Origin: Haloechinothrix halophila YIM 93223
GTDB lineage: Bacteria > Actinomycetota > Actinomycetes > Mycobacteriales > Pseudonocardiaceae
Direction: 5' to 3'
Assembly: GCF_000504245.1 (NCBI RefSeq)
Contig: NZ_KI632509.1
Location: forward strand, 5,173,502 to 5,237,501
Length of the DNA stretch: 64,000 nucleotides
Below the pieces are notes generated by a model. The model searched no databases. It worked only from the letters and a program-made list of their open reading frames with translations, and had not been told where the DNA came from. The translations under genes and the position numbers were made by a program. Within the stretch, counting starts at the first letter, position 1. Every line of letters starts with the position of its first letter. Positions 41,240 through 50,258 of the stretch are shown here, one piece after another.

Positions 41240-42702
41240 AGCAGGAACCCGACGTCACGACGTCTACCGCGGGCGAGTTCACCGAGCTGCCGGTACTGCC
41301 GCACGAGCGGCTCTGGGGATTCTGGCAGTTCACCTCGGTCAACGTCGGGCTGGCGATCGCCACCTGGGCGTTCCTGATCGGCGGCAGCATCGCGCTGTTC
41401 GCCGGGGTGACGACAGCGATCGCCGCCACGATCATCGGCAACCTGGTCGGCGTCGTGCTGGTCGCCGTCGGCACCTGCCTGCCGTCCGCGAAGTACGGCA
41501 TCGAGCAGTACACCGCGCTGCGGTCGGTGCTGGGCAGCAACGGCGTTCGAGCGTTGATCGCGATCCTGGTGCCGCTGTCCGGCGCGGGGTGGAACGCCAT
41601 TCTGGCTATCATGTTCGGCCGCGCGGTGACCAACGTGCTCAACGCGGTCTTCGACGCGGGCTTCGACCCGAACGGCCCGGTGGTCATCGGCATGTCGCTG
41701 CTGGCGCTGCTGGTGTCCTGGGCGGTGCTGTCCCGTGGGCCGGTCTCGCTTGAATGGGTGAACAAGATCGTCGCGCCGGTGCTGGTGGTGATGACGCTGG
41801 TCATGCTCGGCGTGATCTTGGCCAACCATTCCTGGTCCGAGCTGATGTCGGCCGAGGCGCTGGCGCCGTTCGGCGACCCGAGGCTCGACTTCGCCATCGC
41901 GCTCGAGCTGAGCTTCGCTGTCGCCTTCGCGTGGTGGCCGATCACCGGCAACCTGGCCCGGCTGACCAGGACGCAGCGGGTGTCGTTCTGGCCGAACATG
42001 ATCGGTTTGTTCGGCGCATCGGTTGTCGCGGGCCTGGTCGGCACGTTCGCCGCGCTGATGATCGGCGACGCCGACCCGACCGCGTGGATGGTGCCGCTCG
42101 GCGGTGTCGTGCTCGGCGTGCTCGCGCTACTGTTCGTGGCGTTCGCCAACGTCACCAGCATCGTGGCGCAGACGTACTCCGGCGGTCTTGGGTTGATCCG
42201 CGCGGGCGGCTCGGTGGTCCGGCGCATCCCGTGGCCGGTGTTCATCGCGCTGCTGTACACCCCACCGGCGATCGTGGTGTTCTGGCCCGCGACGTTCTAC
42301 GACAACTTCTTCAAGTTCGTCGCCTGGGTCGGCATGGCGATGGCGCCGCTGACCGCCGTCTACCTGACCGACTTCTTCCTGCTGCGACGCGGCAAACTCA
42401 TGCTGCGCGAGCTGTACGAGCCGGAGGGCACGTCGCGGTACTCGTTCTGGTGGGGGCTCAACCCGGCCGCGATCATCGCGGTCGCGGCGGGGTCGGTGAC
42501 CTACGTGCTGCTGCTCGACCCGATCACGTTCGAGTCGCATGCGATCTTCACCTACACCACGGCGTCGCTACCCGCGTTGCTGGTGACGGCGGTGGTGCAC
42601 GCCGTGCTCACCGTGGTGTGGGTGCGCCCGGCGGGTAAGGGCGGCTATCGCGAGCCCCGTGCCACCCGTTCCCCGGAGCCGGTCGAGGAGGCGGTCGGGT
42701 GA
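41233..42702 (+). CDS. NCS1-family nucleobase/cation symporter
   Basis: A 489-residue transporter with about twelve helices. LPVLPHERLWGFWQFTSVNV and IGNLVGVVLVAVGTCLPSAK are typical of the cytosine/purine permease family; GWNAILAIMFGRAVTN lies in the substrate region. The family imports cytosine, allantoin, hydantoins or similar ring ureides with Na+ or H+. With the coupled amidohydrolase (GTGA) and aguAB upstream, a guanidine- or ureide-like substrate is plausible. Confidence 0.83.
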   Translation: MVKQEPDVTTSTAGEFTELPVLPHERLWGFWQFTSVNVGLAIATWAFLIGGSIALFAGVTTAIAATIIGNLVGVVLVAVGTCLPSAKYGIEQYTALRSVLGSNGVRALIAILVPLSGAGWNAILAIMFGRAVTNVLNAVFDAGFDPNGPVVIGMSLLALLVSWAVLSRGPVSLEWVNKIVAPVLVVMTLVMLGVILANHSWSELMSAEALAPFGDPRLDFAIALELSFAVAFAWWPITGNLARLTRTQRVSFWPNMIGLFGASVVAGLVGTFAALMIGDADPTAWMVPLGGVVLGVLALLFVAFANVTSIVAQTYSGGLGLIRAGGSVVRRIPWPVFIALLYTPPAIVVFWPATFYDNFFKFVAWVGMAMAPLTAVYLTDFFLLRRGKLMLRELYEPEGTSRYSFWWGLNPAAIIAVAAGSVTYVLLLDPITFESHAIFTYTTASLPALLVTAVVHAVLTVVWVRPAGKGGYREPRATRSPEPVEEAVG

Positions 42703-44312
42703 GGGCGACGCTGTACTCCAACGGACGGCTGTTCACCGGCGACCCGGAACGACCGACGGCGGAGGCGATGGTCGTGCGGGGTGAGCGCATCGACTACGTC
42801 GGCGACAACGGCACCGCGCGCACCCGCGCGGGCACGGACGCACTGGAACTCGATCTGGCCGGCAGGACGGTGCTGCCCGGGTTCGTCGACGGCCACGCGC
42901 ACGTACTGATGACTGGCGAGGCGCAGCTCAAGGCCCACCTCACCGACGCAGCGGACGTCGCGGAGATCCAGCGCCGCGTCGCCGCGTGGGCCGATACCAA
43001 TCCGGACGCGCCCCGGGTGCTCGGCAGGGGCTGGCTGTTCGGCGCTGTCCCCGGCGGCAGACCGACCAGGCAGCTGCTTGACGCGGTCGTGCCGGATCGT
43101 CCGGTCTACCTCGACGCCAACGACTACCACTCGGTGTGGGTCAATACCGCGGCGCTGGCCGAGCTCGGCGTCACGCGCGACACCCCGGACCCGGTGGGTG
43201 GCCGGATCGTGCGGGACACGGATGGCGAGCCGACCGGGCACCTGGAGGAGACCGCAGCGATCGAGATCGTGTGGTCGTTCCTCGCAGAAGCGAGCAGCGA
43301 CACCGACCGGGACCGCGCGCTCATGGCGGCGGCGCACGCCTATCTGTCGTCCGGTGTGACCTCGGCCGTTGACATGGCGCTTGACGAGCGCAACGTGGCG
43401 GCGATGGTGCGCGCCGAGCGGGACGGGCGGCTCGACCTGCGCGTCGTCGGGCACTGGCTGATCCATCCCGGGATCGACCACGGCCCGCAGATCGAGCGGG
43501 CCGCCGAGCTGGCGCGCACCCACCGCTCGGAACGGCTCCGCGTCACCGGGGTGAAGTTCATCGTCGACGGCGTCATCGACGGCTGCACCGCCACGATGCT
43601 CAAGCCGTACGCCGACGGGAGCAACGCCGACCCCATCTGGACCGCCGACGCGCTCGCGCCAGCGGTCGCGGCGGCCGACGCCGCTGGGCTGCAGGTGGCA
43701 CTGCACGCCATCGGTGACGGCGCGGTTCGGATGGCGCTGGACGCGCTGGAGCACGCCGCCGCGGTGAACGGGCCGCGACCGAGGCGGCATCGGATCGAGC
43801 ACCTCGAGTATGTCGATCCCGCCGACGTGCCACGGCTGGCCCAGCTCGGCGTGACCGCGTCCATGCAGCCGGTGCACGCCGATCCGGCGATCAGGGACAA
43901 CTGGGCGGCGATGCTCGGCGACGAGCGCGCGGAACGCGGCTTCGCCTGGCCGGAGTTCTCCGGCGCGGGAGCGAAGCTCGCGTTCGGCACCGATGCGCCA
44001 ACGGCCCCGCACCCACCGCTACCGAACATCTACATCGCCACCACCCGCAAATCGGCGCTCGATCCCGAGCTGCCCGCGCGGCAGCCGGACCTCGCGATCC
44101 CCGCGCCGGACGCTCTCGTGCATGGCACGGCGGACTCGGCGTGGGCCTGCCGCGCCGAGGACGACGTCGGCAGGCTGCGAGCGGGCCTGCTCGCGGATTT
44201 CGTCGTACTCGACCGCGATCCGTTCGACCACGCCGACGGCGCTGCGGAAGCCTTGCTGCGGGCACGGGTACTGCGGACCGTCGTCGGCGGCCGCACCGTC
44301 TGCCGCAGCTGA
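42699..44312 (+). CDS. Amidohydrolase family protein (YtcJ-like)
   Basis: A 537-residue metal-dependent hydrolase with the TIM-barrel metal ligands VDGHAHVLM, a Lys in VKFIVDGVIDG, HAIGDGAV, HRIEHLEY and FGTDAP. These proteins hydrolyse C-N bonds of amides or ureides. It starts at GTG 42699, overlapping the permease stop (GTGA). Co-expression with the transporter suggests it acts on the imported compound. Natural substrate unknown. Confidence 0.83.
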   Translation: MRATLYSNGRLFTGDPERPTAEAMVVRGERIDYVGDNGTARTRAGTDALELDLAGRTVLPGFVDGHAHVLMTGEAQLKAHLTDAADVAEIQRRVAAWADTNPDAPRVLGRGWLFGAVPGGRPTRQLLDAVVPDRPVYLDANDYHSVWVNTAALAELGVTRDTPDPVGGRIVRDTDGEPTGHLEETAAIEIVWSFLAEASSDTDRDRALMAAAHAYLSSGVTSAVDMALDERNVAAMVRAERDGRLDLRVVGHWLIHPGIDHGPQIERAAELARTHRSERLRVTGVKFIVDGVIDGCTATMLKPYADGSNADPIWTADALAPAVAAADAAGLQVALHAIGDGAVRMALDALEHAAAVNGPRPRRHRIEHLEYVDPADVPRLAQLGVTASMQPVHADPAIRDNWAAMLGDERAERGFAWPEFSGAGAKLAFGTDAPTAPHPPLPNIYIATTRKSALDPELPARQPDLAIPAPDALVHGTADSAWACRAEDDVGRLRAGLLADFVVLDRDPFDHADGAAEALLRARVLRTVVGGRTVCRS

Positions 44313-44700
44313 GCGTCTCGACAGTGCTTGGCTGGCGGCGCCTAGTTCCACGACGCCCGGCCACATGATGTCGATCAACTTCCTGCGGCGTGTGACCACG
44401 TTTGCGCTCGTTTTATCCGTATCGGTAGTCACAGCGCGCAGGGAGTTGATCAACAAGCGGCAGCCAGCGTGCGTATCGACTAGACGGCCCCAGGCGCGAC
44501 GCGCGCGGCAAAACGTAGCACTCGATCTCTCGTGGCTCCGTTATTAGTCGTGTAAGTCAATTTCTGCAACGGAATCCCTTGTGATCACGCGCAACGTGTG
44601 CCAGAGTCGTCGGCACGTGCCCCGAGTCACAACGACCGCCACGGAATGACCACGACCACAACGCAAACCCCACCGAGACACCGCCGAGGAGTGATCTCCA
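44313..44700. other. Intergenic region: dispersed hairpin and promoter
   Basis: About 390 bases with no credible gene. It contains the hairpin at 44370-44454. A/T-rich promoter-like sequence (TTATTAGTCGTGTAAGTC) follows near 44540-44570, then the leader of the dehydrogenase gene with GAGGAG before 44701. Confidence 0.6.
44370..44454. repeat. Second copy of the GTCGATCAACTT hairpin family
   Basis: GTCGATCAACTTCCTGC (44370-44386) is matched by GCAGGGAGTTGATCAAC at 44438-44454, complementary except for two bases. The total span (85 bp) equals that of the element at 17904-17988, and the inner loop again has its own stem (GTGAC/GTCAC). Confidence 0.75.
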
Positions 44701-46140
44701 GTGCCCACGCAGGTTCGCCGGCTCAAGAACTTCATCAACGGGGCCTACGTCGACGCCGCCGACGGCCGGACGTCCGAGATCGTCGACCCGGCCACCGGCC
44801 ACGTCGTCGCCGAGGCGCCGCTGTCGAGCGCGGACGACGTCGATACCGCGTTCCGTGCGGCCGCGGATGCTTTCGAGAACGGCTGGCGCGACGCCACCCC
44901 TGGTGAGCGGCAGATCGCGCTGAACAAGTTCGCCGACGCCGTCGAGGACCGCGCCGACGAGCTGGTCGCCGCCGAAGTCGCCAACTGCGGCAAGCCCGCG
45001 CAGATGACAAAGGACGAGGAGATCTTCCAGGTCCTCGACGCGCTGCGGTTCTTCGCGGGCGCGTCCCGCAACCTTGAGGGCAAGGCCGCTGGCGAGTACA
45101 TGGCGGGCCACACGTCCTGGGTCCGCCGCGAGCCGATCGGCCCGGTCGGCCAGATCACCCCGTGGAACTACCCGATGGCGATGGCCGCGTGGAAGATCGG
45201 TCCCGCGCTGGCGGCGGGCAACAGCGTGGTGCTCAAGCCGTCCGACACCACCCCGATGTCCACGCTCCTGCTCGCCGAGATCGCGGCTGAGTTCCTGCCT
45301 GCTGGCGTGTTCAACGTCGTCACCGGCGATCGCGACACCGGCAGGGCGCTCGTGGACCACCCGACGCCGAGGCTCATCTCGCTGACCGGCTCCACCCGCG
45401 CGGGCAAGGAGATCGCCGAGGCTGGCGCCAAGGACCTCAAGCGCCTCCACCTCGAACTCGGCGGCAAGGCGCCGGTCGTCGTCTTCGACGACGCCGACAT
45501 CGAGGCCGCGGCCGAAGGGATCGCGGGCGCCGGGTATTTCAACGCGGGTCAGGACTGCACCGCGGCAACGCGTGTGCTCGCCGCGCCAGGGATCCACGAC
45601 GACCTCGCCGCCGCGCTCGCCGAGCAGGCGCGAAAGACCGTTACCGCTGGCCCGGACAACGCCGACGCGGACTACGGCCCGCTGAACAACCCGAACCAGC
45701 TCGCCAGGGTGTCCGGATTCATCGACCGCGCGCCCGACCACGCCAAGATCCTCGCCGGGGGCGAGCGGGTCGGCGACACCGGCTACTTCTACGCGCCCAC
45801 CGTCGTCGCCGGGCTGCGCCAGGGCGACGAGCTGACCACCGACGAGGTCTTCGGCCCCGTCGTCACCGTGCAACGGTTCGACGACGAGGACACCGCCGTG
45901 AACTGGGCTAACTCCGTAGAATACGGGCTGGCCTCCAGCGTCTGGACGCGCGACCATGCCAGGGCGCTGCGGGTGTCGCGGCGGCTCGACTTCGGCTGTG
46001 TGTGGATCAACACCCACATCCCGCTCATCGCCGAGATGCCGCACGGCGGCTTCAAACACTCCGGGTACGGCAAGGACCTGTCGGCCTACAGCTTCGAGGA
46101 ATACACCCGCGTCAAGCACGTCATGAGCTACATCGGCTGA
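44701..46140 (+). CDS. Aldehyde dehydrogenase, probable gamma-aminobutyraldehyde dehydrogenase
   Basis: A 479-residue NAD(P)-dependent dehydrogenase. Catalytic Cys286 is in FNAGQDCTAATR and Glu252 in LHLELGGKAP; PWNYPMAMAAWKIGPALAAG binds cofactor. The sequence resembles PatD/PuuC-type enzymes that oxidise 4-aminobutanal to GABA. It starts at GTG 44701 with GAGGAG upstream, and heads the polyamine-uptake operon (PotABCD and an amine oxidase), matching that role. Confidence 0.88.
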   Translation: MPTQVRRLKNFINGAYVDAADGRTSEIVDPATGHVVAEAPLSSADDVDTAFRAAADAFENGWRDATPGERQIALNKFADAVEDRADELVAAEVANCGKPAQMTKDEEIFQVLDALRFFAGASRNLEGKAAGEYMAGHTSWVRREPIGPVGQITPWNYPMAMAAWKIGPALAAGNSVVLKPSDTTPMSTLLLAEIAAEFLPAGVFNVVTGDRDTGRALVDHPTPRLISLTGSTRAGKEIAEAGAKDLKRLHLELGGKAPVVVFDDADIEAAAEGIAGAGYFNAGQDCTAATRVLAAPGIHDDLAAALAEQARKTVTAGPDNADADYGPLNNPNQLARVSGFIDRAPDHAKILAGGERVGDTGYFYAPTVVAGLRQGDELTTDEVFGPVVTVQRFDDEDTAVNWANSVEYGLASSVWTRDHARALRVSRRLDFGCVWINTHIPLIAEMPHGGFKHSGYGKDLSAYSFEEYTRVKHVMSYIG

Positions 46141-46151
46141 TGGGAGACCGC

Positions 46152-47303
46152 ATGACAGCCACAACCGAGGCGCCAGCCACCACGGCTGCGGGCACGCCGA
46201 GCCTTCCCGCGCCCGCGATCAGCCTGGCGGGCGTCACCAAGAACTTCCAGTCCGGCCGGGAGAGCTTCACCGCGGTCGGCGGACTCGACCTGGACATCCA
46301 GGCTGGCGAGTTCTTCTCGCTGCTCGGCCCATCCGGCTGCGGCAAGACGACGACCATGCGGATGATCGCCGGGTTCGAGGAGCCAACCACCGGCGTGGTG
46401 CGGCTCGACGGCACCGACGTCACCGGCGTCGCACCGAACCACCGCGACGTCAACATGGTGTTCCAGAGCTACGCCTTGTTCCCGCACCTGAGTGTGGCCG
46501 ACAACGTCGCGTTCGGTCTCAAGCGCAAGCGAGTCGGCAAGGCGGAGACCGACCGTCGCGTCGCGGAGATGCTGTCGCTTGTCGAGCTGGGCGATCACGG
46601 CTCGCGGAAACCGTCGCAGCTATCCGGCGGGCAGCGGCAGCGAGTGGCACTGGCCCGCGCGCTGGTCAACCAGCCCCGTGCGCTGCTGCTCGACGAACCA
46701 CTCGCCGCGCTCGACCTCAAACTGCGGCAGGCGATGCAGATGGAGCTCAAGCGCATCCAGCGCGACATCGGCATCACGTTCATCTACGTCACCCACGACC
46801 AGGGCGAGGCACTGACGATGTCCGACCGGATCGCGGTGATGAACGGCGGCTACGTGGAACAGCTCGGCACACCGGCCGAGATCTACGAGCGCCCGGCGAC
46901 GCGATTCGTCGCGGAGTTCATCGGGACGTCGAACCTGCTCACCGGCACCGCCGCGGCCACGACGGCCGACGGCACCGACGTGCGGCTGGACTGCGGCCAG
47001 CGCGTGCGCATCGCGGAACGGCTCAGCGAGGGCACCCCGGTCGACATCACGGTGCGTCCGGAGAAGATCCAGCTCAGCACCGCGCCACCGGACGACAGCC
47101 TGAGCCGGGTGCGCGGCACGGTGTCCGACACCGTCTACCTGGGCTCGTCCACGCATTACACCGTACGACTCGACACCGACACCGAGATCGTCGTCTTCCA
47201 GCAGAACGACCGCGACCTGAGCGCGGCCGATGCCATCGCGGGACGCGGCAGCGAGGTCTGGCTGTCGTGGCGTCCCACCCACTCCTACCTCCTGCCGTCC
47301 TAG
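46152..47303 (+). CDS. potA: Polyamine ABC transporter ATP-binding protein
   Basis: A 383-residue ATPase: Walker A GPSGCGKTTT, Q-loop MVFQSYALFPHLSV, signature LSGGQRQRVAL, Walker B ALLLDEPLAALD, switch His in VTHDQ, and a C-terminal TOBE domain (VDITVRPEKIQLS). ATG 46152 has GGGAG seven bases before it; ATG 46140 also overlaps the dehydrogenase stop. It powers import of putrescine or spermidine with the genes that follow. Confidence 0.9.
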   Translation: MTATTEAPATTAAGTPSLPAPAISLAGVTKNFQSGRESFTAVGGLDLDIQAGEFFSLLGPSGCGKTTTMRMIAGFEEPTTGVVRLDGTDVTGVAPNHRDVNMVFQSYALFPHLSVADNVAFGLKRKRVGKAETDRRVAEMLSLVELGDHGSRKPSQLSGGQRQRVALARALVNQPRALLLDEPLAALDLKLRQAMQMELKRIQRDIGITFIYVTHDQGEALTMSDRIAVMNGGYVEQLGTPAEIYERPATRFVAEFIGTSNLLTGTAAATTADGTDVRLDCGQRVRIAERLSEGTPVDITVRPEKIQLSTAPPDDSLSRVRGTVSDTVYLGSSTHYTVRLDTDTEIVVFQQNDRDLSAADAIAGRGSEVWLSWRPTHSYLLPS

Positions 47304-47346
47304 CACGGCCCCACTCCCCCGAATCCCTGCGCAAGGAGGCCCCACC

Positions 47347-48564
47347 GTGCGTACCAACACCCTGCTGCGCGGCATGACCCAGGCCCGCTACGGCCGCCGC
47401 GACATGCTCAAGCTCTCCGCCATGGCCGCAGCTGGCCTCGGGCTGTCCGCCTGCGGCGTGTCCGGTCAGAAGCAGGAAGCCGTCGCCGCCGACGACTTCT
47501 GGCAAGGCAAGAAGGAGACCGGCAGCCTCCGGTTCGCCAACTGGCCGCTCTACATCGACTCGAAGCGGACCCAGCTCAAGCAGTTCACCAAAGAAACCGG
47601 CATCAAGGTCGACTACCGCGAGGACGTCCAGGACATCGCGGCGTTCGCGGGCAAGCTGCAGCCGCAGCTCGCCAACGGCGACTCGACCGGCTACGACATG
47701 TTCGTGCTGACCAACGGCATCGAGCTGGCGCGTTTCCTCGCCCTGGGCTACCTCGCGCCGCTCGACCATGGGCGGATGCCGAACTTCACCGACAACGTCG
47801 GCGATGCGTACCGGAACAACTCCTACGATCCGGGTAACAAGCACACCGCGCCGTACGCCTCCGGGATCACCGGCATCGCCTACAACCCGAAGTACGTCGA
47901 CCGCGAGATCACCAGCATCGCCGACCTGTGGGACCCGAAGTTCAAGGGCAAGGTCGGCATGATGTCCGACCCGCAAGAGATCGCCAACTTCGGCCTGCTG
48001 TTGAACGGCGTCAACCCGGCGGAGTCGACCGAGTCCGATTGGCAGGCCGCCGCCGAGAAGCTGAAGCAGCAGCGCGACGACGGCATCGTGCGCTCCTACT
48101 ACGCGCAGGACTTCGTGCAGCCGCTGACCAACGGCGACGTCTGGTTGTCGATGGCGTGGTCCGGCGACATCTACCAGCAGAACGCCGAGGCGGGCACCGA
48201 CCTCAAGTTCGTCGTTCCCGAGGAAGGCGCGACGATCTGGACCGACGTCATGTGCGTCCCCACGACGTCGGAAGCCCCTGTCGACGCGCTGAAGCTGATC
48301 GACTTCCTGTACCGGCCGGAGATCGCGGCGGGGCTGACCGAGTACATCACCTACATCACTCCGGTGCCCGAGGCGCAGGAGGTGCTGCGCGAGCAGGCGC
48401 AGCAGGCGTCCGGCGGCAAGCGCGAGGACCTTGAGCGCCTCGTCGAGAGCCCGCTGGTGTTCCCGGCGGAGGAGGACTACGCCCGGCTGCACAACTATGT
48501 CGCGCTCGAGCCGGGCCAGGAGAAGTCGTTCACGTCGAAGTTCCACGCAGTCACCCAGGCCTGA
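47347..48564 (+). CDS. potD: Polyamine-binding lipoprotein (PotD-like)
   Basis: A 405-residue solute-binding protein. The N-terminus has a twin-arginine and lipobox signal (YGRRDMLKLSAMAAAGLGLS then AC), suggesting Tat export and lipid anchoring. The mature part (RFANWPLYID, KQFTKETGIKVDYREDVQD, YDMFVLTNG, SMAWSGDIYQ) matches PotD/PotF spermidine- and putrescine-binding proteins. GTG 47347 has AAGGAGG at 8 bases. Confidence 0.9.
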   Translation: MRTNTLLRGMTQARYGRRDMLKLSAMAAAGLGLSACGVSGQKQEAVAADDFWQGKKETGSLRFANWPLYIDSKRTQLKQFTKETGIKVDYREDVQDIAAFAGKLQPQLANGDSTGYDMFVLTNGIELARFLALGYLAPLDHGRMPNFTDNVGDAYRNNSYDPGNKHTAPYASGITGIAYNPKYVDREITSIADLWDPKFKGKVGMMSDPQEIANFGLLLNGVNPAESTESDWQAAAEKLKQQRDDGIVRSYYAQDFVQPLTNGDVWLSMAWSGDIYQQNAEAGTDLKFVVPEEGATIWTDVMCVPTTSEAPVDALKLIDFLYRPEIAAGLTEYITYITPVPEAQEVLREQAQQASGGKREDLERLVESPLVFPAEEDYARLHNYVALEPGQEKSFTSKFHAVTQA

Positions 48565-48567
48565 GCC

Positions 48568-49422
48568 ATGCGACGCAAACTCACTCCGTACCTACTCGCC
48601 CTGCCCGGCTGGGCGTGGCTGGCGCTGTTCTTCGTCGTGCCGCTGGCCGGGATGATCTCGCTTTCGCTGACCAGCGGGAACGTGATCACCGGCTTCACCC
48701 AGACGTTCAACGTCGGCAACTACGTCGAGGCGATCACGACGTACTCCGAGCAGCTCGTCCGTTCGCTGCTCTACGGCCTCGGGGCCACGCTGATCTGTGT
48801 CGCGATCGGCTACCCGGCGGCGTATTGGATCGCGTTCCACGGCGGCAAGCACAAGTCCACGTACCTGCTGCTGATCCTGCTGCCGTTCTTCGTGTCGTTC
48901 GTACTGCGGACGATCTCGTGGAAATTCACGCTCAGCGACAACGGCGTCGTGCTCGGCACGCTGAAGACCATCGGGCTGCTGCCAGCGGACTTCTCCGTGC
49001 TCAACACCGCGCCCGCCGTCGTCCTCGGGCTCGCGTACAACTTCCTGCCGTTCATGGTGCTGCCGATCTACGCGGTGCTGGAACGGATGGACCATCGCGT
49101 CGTCGAGGCCGCCCACGACCTGTACGCCAGCAAGCTGCAGGCGTTCCTGCGTGTCGTGCTGCCGATCTCGCTGCCAGGCGTGTTCGCGGGCGGGCTGATG
49201 ACGTTCATCCCGACCACCGCCGACTACGTCAACGCCTCGGTGCTCGGTGGCCCTGGCAACACCATGATCGGCAGCATCATCAAGACCCAGTACCTGGTGA
49301 ACAACGACTACCCGATCGCGGCGGCGATCACCTTCGTGCTCATGGCCGTGCTGCTGATCGGGATCTTCAGCTACGCAAGGGCGCTGGGCACCGAGCGCGT
49401 GATGGAGGTGCAGGCGAAGTGA
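48568..49422 (+). CDS. potB: Polyamine ABC transporter permease
   Basis: A 284-residue permease with six helices and the EAA loop EAAHDLYASKLQAFLRVVLP. The N-terminus (LTPYLLALPGWAWLALFFVV) is PotB-like. It starts three bases after potD and overlaps potC (GTGA). Forms the channel with PotC. Confidence 0.9.
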   Translation: MRRKLTPYLLALPGWAWLALFFVVPLAGMISLSLTSGNVITGFTQTFNVGNYVEAITTYSEQLVRSLLYGLGATLICVAIGYPAAYWIAFHGGKHKSTYLLLILLPFFVSFVLRTISWKFTLSDNGVVLGTLKTIGLLPADFSVLNTAPAVVLGLAYNFLPFMVLPIYAVLERMDHRVVEAAHDLYASKLQAFLRVVLPISLPGVFAGGLMTFIPTTADYVNASVLGGPGNTMIGSIIKTQYLVNNDYPIAAAITFVLMAVLLIGIFSYARALGTERVMEVQAK

Positions 49423-50258
49423 CCAGCGGCCTCGACACACCCACCAAGGCCCCCGCCGAGGTGCGGGCCCCAACCCGGCCCCGGCGTCGCGTCGACTGGG
49501 GCAAGTGGTTCACCTGGGGCGTGCTCGCGTGGCTGTTCGCGCCAATCACGTTCATGATCGCGTTCAGCTTCAACGACATCCAGGGCAGGCACAACGTCAC
49601 CTGGGAGGGCTTCACGCTCAAGTGGTACGGCCAGGCGTTCGATCACGCGGATCTCACCCAGGCGTTGCTGTACACGCTGGCGATCGGCGTGCTCACCATG
49701 CTGATCGCGGGCACGATCGGCAGCTTGCTCGGGCTCGCGCTCGGCAGGCACCGGTTCCGCGGCCAAGGCACGACCAACCTGGTGATGTTCGCGGCGATCT
49801 GCGCGCCGGAGGTCGTGCTCGGCGCGGCGTTGCTGTCGCTGTTCCTGCTGGTCGGCATCGCGACCGGCTTCGTGGCGATCCTGCTCGCGCATGTGATGTT
49901 CACGGTGTCGTTCGTGGCGATCACGGTGCGGGCCCGCGTGATCACGCTCGATCCGAACCTCGAAGAGGCCGCGCGCGACCTCGGTGCCGGGGCATGGACG
50001 ACGTTCCGGCTGGTCACGCTGCCGATGCTGCTGCCGGCGATCATGGCTGGCGGGCTGCTGGCGTTCGCGCTGTCGATCGACGACTACATCATCACGTCAT
50101 TCGTCGCCGGTGAGGTCACCACGTTCCCGCTGTGGATCTGGGGCGCCACCAGGGTCGGCATTCCGCCGCAGGTCAACGTCATGGGCACGCTGATCTTCGG
50201 GGTCGGCGTCACGCTGGCGATCATCAACGTGGTCGTGGCGAAGCGGCGGCGGTCATGA
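49419..50258 (+). CDS. potC: Polyamine ABC transporter permease
   Basis: A 279-residue permease with six helices, EAA loop EEAARDLGAGAWTTFRLVTL and PotC-type segments (FSFNDIQGRHNVTWEGFTLK, SIDDYIITSF). Start GTG 49419 overlaps potB; its stop overlaps the oxidase gene (ATGA). Confidence 0.9.
   Translation: MTSGLDTPTKAPAEVRAPTRPRRRVDWGKWFTWGVLAWLFAPITFMIAFSFNDIQGRHNVTWEGFTLKWYGQAFDHADLTQALLYTLAIGVLTMLIAGTIGSLLGLALGRHRFRGQGTTNLVMFAAICAPEVVLGAALLSLFLLVGIATGFVAILLAHVMFTVSFVAITVRARVITLDPNLEEAARDLGAGAWTTFRLVTLPMLLPAIMAGGLLAFALSIDDYIITSFVAGEVTTFPLWIWGATRVGIPPQVNVMGTLIFGVGVTLAIINVVVAKRRRS

Noticed and set aside
44557-48546. Long minus-strand frames opposite the dehydrogenase and potD genes
   Set aside because: No family features; the opposite-strand genes form a clear coupled operon.
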